Positions 60,621 through 64,000 of a stretch of 64,000 bases of DNA are shown one piece after another. Source of the stretch: Schizochytrium sp. CCTCC M209059 (lineage: Eukaryota; Sar; Bigyra; Thraustochytrida; Thraustochytriidae). A program made the translations under genes and the position numbers. Every line of letters begins with the position of its first letter. The stretch's first letter is position 1. Location of the stretch: the NCBI GenBank assembly GCA_000818945.1, contig KN805370.1, forward strand, positions 497,448-561,447. Direction: 5' to 3'. The notes beneath the pieces are model-generated. The model searched no databases. It was not told the origin of the DNA and saw only the letters and a list, made by a program, of their open reading frames with translations.

Positions 60621-61326
60621 GCAGTTAATTGCCCTTGCTTTGTCGTTCTGGATTGAGGAAAGACGGACTATCCTGTGCACTGCACTGTATAGCTGCAATC
60701 GCCATCTGGTGCTGCCTGCCTGCCTGTCTGCCTGCCAAGCAAGACTCATGGCCCACCTTCGTCTGTCCGAGCTAGCTAGCTAGCTATAGAAAAAGAAAAG
60801 AAACTTTTGCAACGCTGTAGATTTCCCGATTCGATTTCTCCATCCATCATCCATCTCACCAATCGTCCTTCAGAGCAGGGCGCGTGTGCATTCGATTCGT
60901 AGATCCATCTCATCAAAGAAGGGGCCGCCATCGCCGGCGCGTCGAGGCACCGCTGCAGCGCGATTCCGGAACGTACCAGACACGTTCCGGCGACGAGTCT
61001 GACATTGAGTCTGTCGCGGCGCAAGTGGGCTTTCCGCAACTTTCCCACTTGCGCGGACGCCCGCAAGTGGGCCTTTCCTTCTTTCTTTCTTTCTTTCTTT
61101 CTTACCTCCGGAGAACCCGCTGCGCAACCGCAACGCCTAGGCCTAAATCAACATTAAAAAAGTAAAAGTAAAAAGCACTAGAGCCAAGCAGACAGAGCCA
61201 AGCAGAGCAGAGACGAAAAAAGCAAACCCTCCTCGGCGAGCGAGCGACGGGCGCGGACGCAGCGGGCGCGAGCGCGAGCGCGGGCGGCGCGCGCGGAGGA
61301 CTGCGCGCGCGGGCGCCTTCTCGCGG

Positions 61327-61358
<32 letters not shown>

Positions 61359-61542
61359 CCAGCAGGCACGCAGGCCGCGCTCGCCGCGATCTGCTTGGGC
61401 GGGGAAGCCCTGGCGCCGCGCAGCTGGCGGACGAGAGGAAGAAATCTCCGCGGTGCAGACGCACAGACCATACCCCGGGGCGCAGGGCGGGGCGGAGCGG
61501 GCAGGGCGCGCAGGCGGAGGCGGCGGCGGTGAACAGGGGAAG
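60621..61542. promoter_or_regulatory. Upstream region of the Atg8-like gene with two hairpin dyads
   Basis: The 0.9-kb spacer contains a CTTT run (61075-61103), a CAGG run (61327-61360) and two inverted repeats: CCGGAACGT/ACGTTCCGG (60966-60974 and 60982-60990, 7-base loop) and GCGCAAGTGGG/CCCACTTGCGC (61019-61029 and 61044-61054, 14-base loop). A further GCAAGTGGGC lies at 61063-61072. No gene is seen. Confidence 0.45.
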
Positions 61543-63858
61543 ATGGACGAGGATCGCAGGGAGCACGAGAAGCGGCAGCAGCAGCTAGAGCAGCAGGGGA
61601 AACCGCCCATGTGCGACTCTGCTCGACGCATTCGCGGCAAAAACCCCGGCCGCATACCCATTATCTGCAGGGCCGACACGGAAAAGGGGCTCCCGGGGTG
61701 GCGCACGAAACGGACAAAGTTTCTTGTTTCCGAGAAACTCAACGTGAGTCAGTTCCGCCGCTTTGTACGGTCCAATCTCATCAACACCTTGGCCAGACCA
61801 GTATCCGGCGACGGCAAGCTCAAGGCTCCCAAAGTGCAACTCTTTCTCGAGTCAGGCGCCGAGCTCACCGATGAGACACTCAGCATCACAGATCTCGACG
61901 CGCTCCACTGCGACGAAGACGGCTTCCTCTACTTGACGTACATCACCAAGCTGTCCTCGAAGATGGATGTAGTCGTCCATCCGGACGATGACTCCTCTCT
62001 AGACGGCTCAAAGGATTCGCAACTTCAAAGTAGGCCACAGAACGAAGCAAGTGAACCCGCTTCAAGCCGAACGCCCCCGGAAGAGAATCTGAATCAGATC
62101 AAGGAACCAGAACAGCATGAAGAGCCTCCGATGGACGAAGTAAAGCATGTAGATAAGCCGGTTTCCAAAAGCGCTGACAACGAATCGCACAACCAAAGTC
62201 AAGAAGACAATACGCCCGACGTGGCAGACCGAAGTGTAAAAGAACAAGAAGGCGAAGAAGAAAATGACAACGAGCCGGTTAAAGCGTCTGCGCAAGAAGA
62301 TCAAGTAGAGGGTGAAGAAGCAGAAGAAAGCGAGCCTGCTTCGTCGGGCCTTGAAGCAACTGTAGCCTCGCTCTTGCAAGATATCGTCAGCGACGCTGTT
62401 CAGGATTCGCTCGAGGCGACTCAGGCTCAAGAAATGTCGATGCCTCCAGTCGCAGCCGAAAGCGAAGAAGCATCTAACGTGGTAGACACGGCCCGTACGG
62501 AACCACCGACGTCGACCAGAGAGGCGCCAAAGCCGCAAAGCATGCCGTCTGCGACCTCGAACGCGAGCATTGCCGGCGAGACTGACAAAGCGAGCGAAAT
62601 GCCCGCATCAGCCCAGCCTGTTGAATGCCCTGCCACGGCGCTCGACGCTGATGACCTCTACAAGTCGCCCGTGTTCGCGCCGAAGAAGGCTACCGACAAC
62701 GCCCAGACGTCGTCTGTGCCTGCCTTTGATCTCGGAGCGCCCTCCCCGCAAGACCGTAGCACTCAGAATAGCGCCCGCGAACGCTCGCCATCCTTGTCTC
62801 CATCACCCTCACCAGAGCAAACGTCCTCTCCTTTGTACGGCGCAGCTGGGCCGTCGTCCAGCAATGTACCCATGAACGTTGCAGGCTTGACTGATTCGAT
62901 GGCCTCGGCTGAAGCGGAAACAGAAAGGCGTCTGTTGTCTGATGGTCGCAGCCCGAACGAAGATGCAGACAACGACGACGACGATGACGATGACGATGAG
63001 GAGCTCCTCAAGGGTGGTTTTACTGGATTCGTCTCGATGATTTTGAGTGATGACAGCAAGGCTACAGCGGATGGGCAGCCACCCTCGGCAGACTCGAGGT
63101 CGCAGGCTCCCATGCTGTTGTCGCACATGCGTCAGCAGCAACTTTTTTTGCAACAGCAGCATCAACAACGGTACCAGCCTGGCGACCCATCCTTGGGTTT
63201 TCCATCGCAGCAAGAGATGGCCCGGCAACAAGATCATCTGGCCGGTGATCTAAACATGATGTATCACGAAAGCGGGATTGCAACAAACCATCGGACCATC
63301 GACCACGCTCGGGGGGAGCCTTACAGTATGCACGGCGGTATGGGCCTAGGGTCAGCAAGACCGGGCGATCTTGCGGAAGAAGATTCGGACGATGACGATG
63401 AATGGATTGATGTCGACTCGTCAGCCCCCGTAGACTTGTCGAAGCCTTCACTCAAGGATATTGGAAGGGCATACCTGATGCGCAAAATCGAGGAGCTTGA
63501 GCTGCAAAAGGTTGTCAACAAGGAGACGCTTACCTCTAGTGCCGCGTCATTACGCCAGCTTGCGTCAAACATTGTCCAGAATGCCTCTCTCGAGCTCGAA
63601 AACAGGAATCTTCTCCCTGGCGCCGGCGCAACGGGTCGTGGGGATCTCTGGAATCTCTCCAGGCGGGCACAGGCTGCCGCTGCCTTTGCGTCGAACGCGG
63701 CGTCGGATGTCTCGGCCAGAGCTGCAGCTGCTGCTGGCCTTGACGCTGCTGTGAGATCTCATGATGCCGGCAACTTTGCAGATGGAGATGAGGACGGTGA
63801 TTGGACTTGCGTAAATTTTGATGGTGGTGACGAGTCTTTTGGTGCTCGTTTCCTTTGA
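61543..63858 (+). CDS. Atg8/LC3-like domain protein with long acidic, LIR-like tail
   Basis: The 771-residue protein carries an Atg8-like fold near the N-terminus (about residues 23-136). Seen are RIRGKNPGRIPIIC (29-42), RTKFLV (57-62), NVSQFRRFVRSNL and the near-invariant DEDGFLYLTY (124-133). A short insertion follows the second helix region (RPVSGDGKLKAPK). Where true Atg8 ends in a glycine for lipid conjugation, this protein continues for ~640 residues. The tail is acidic and S/T/P-rich, and ends with a helical part (LMRKIEELELQKVVNKETL). It holds two LIR-like cores after acidic residues: WIDV at Trp621 and WTCV at Trp754. The ATG at 61543 starts MDEDRREHEK. I do not know an equivalent named protein. 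Confidence 0.8.
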   Translation: MDEDRREHEKRQQQLEQQGKPPMCDSARRIRGKNPGRIPIICRADTEKGLPGWRTKRTKFLVSEKLNVSQFRRFVRSNLINTLARPVSGDGKLKAPKVQLFLESGAELTDETLSITDLDALHCDEDGFLYLTYITKLSSKMDVVVHPDDDSSLDGSKDSQLQSRPQNEASEPASSRTPPEENLNQIKEPEQHEEPPMDEVKHVDKPVSKSADNESHNQSQEDNTPDVADRSVKEQEGEEENDNEPVKASAQEDQVEGEEAEESEPASSGLEATVASLLQDIVSDAVQDSLEATQAQEMSMPPVAAESEEASNVVDTARTEPPTSTREAPKPQSMPSATSNASIAGETDKASEMPASAQPVECPATALDADDLYKSPVFAPKKATDNAQTSSVPAFDLGAPSPQDRSTQNSARERSPSLSPSPSPEQTSSPLYGAAGPSSSNVPMNVAGLTDSMASAEAETERRLLSDGRSPNEDADNDDDDDDDDEELLKGGFTGFVSMILSDDSKATADGQPPSADSRSQAPMLLSHMRQQQLFLQQQHQQRYQPGDPSLGFPSQQEMARQQDHLAGDLNMMYHESGIATNHRTIDHARGEPYSMHGGMGLGSARPGDLAEEDSDDDDEWIDVDSSAPVDLSKPSLKDIGRAYLMRKIEELELQKVVNKETLTSSAASLRQLASNIVQNASLELENRNLLPGAGATGRGDLWNLSRRAQAAAAFASNAASDVSARAAAAAGLDAAVRSHDAGNFADGDEDGDWTCVNFDGGDESFGARFL

Positions 63859-64000
63859 ATAGAATTGAACTGCGCGACGGGAATGCTTTTCGCGCGAAGC
63901 CTGGCTTTTGCGTATCGCAAGCGCCTTATGTCATCCATATCAAGATCATGTTACACTTCATAGCTCTAATCTCTGTGCGTCTACACGTGTGGCACCCCCC

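Overview
The window is nuclear DNA of a unicellular eukaryote: GC-rich, gene-dense (22 protein genes called in 64 kb), with long intronless reading frames and a few short spliceosomal introns. The best guess is a thraustochytrid-like stramenopile. Pointers are a type III glutamine synthetase, a PH-domain CaMK, several large proteins of the kind common in flagellated protists (LRR/IQ, WD40, EF-hand/WW-like/ankyrin), and GC-rich spacers full of microsatellites. This placement is inference. No mobile element, virus, CRISPR array, tRNA or rRNA gene was found.

Left part (1-24.4 kb). A partial SLC6-type transporter is followed by the exoribonuclease DIS3L2, a Rab7 GTPase, a divergent ribosome-biogenesis pair (dyskerin/CBF5 on minus, DDX54/Dbp10 on plus), a 1956-residue EF-hand/WW-like/ankyrin protein, a small mitochondrial membrane protein, a SIRT4-like sirtuin and a Baeyer-Villiger-type flavin monooxygenase.

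Middle (24.4-43.7 kb). Two 4-kb gene-poor spacers rich in short tandem repeats surround a COX23-like twin CX9C gene and a PH-CaMK gene. The 3' end of the CaMK gene has been duplicated twice as decayed fragments. Next come a glutamine synthetase III with a mitochondrial-type leader, an RBX1 RING-H2 gene in three exons that no single open frame reveals, and two tandem casein kinase 1 genes whose central ~530 bp are almost identical.

Right part (43.7-64 kb). A divergent LRR/IQ and WD40 pair is followed by a mitochondrial-type J protein, the splicing factor CDC5, a perfect 110-unit AAAAG repeat, a PH/coiled-coil protein and a polo-like kinase with a probable extra 5' exon. Last is a 771-residue protein that starts with an Atg8/LC3-like domain, lacks the conjugation glycine, and carries two LIR-like motifs in a long acidic tail. 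That gene is the most novel item seen.

Themes. RNA metabolism and ribosome biogenesis (DIS3L2, CBF5, DDX54, CDC5), cell-cycle and ubiquitin control (PLK, CK1, RBX1), mitochondrial functions (COX23, SIRT4, J protein, GSIII) and membrane traffic or autophagy (Rab7, Atg8-like protein) sit side by side without operon structure. Orphan 3' ends of genes recur in the spacers, suggesting frequent small local duplications. The ORF starts used here are ATG; longer frames starting at GTG or TTG were trimmed.
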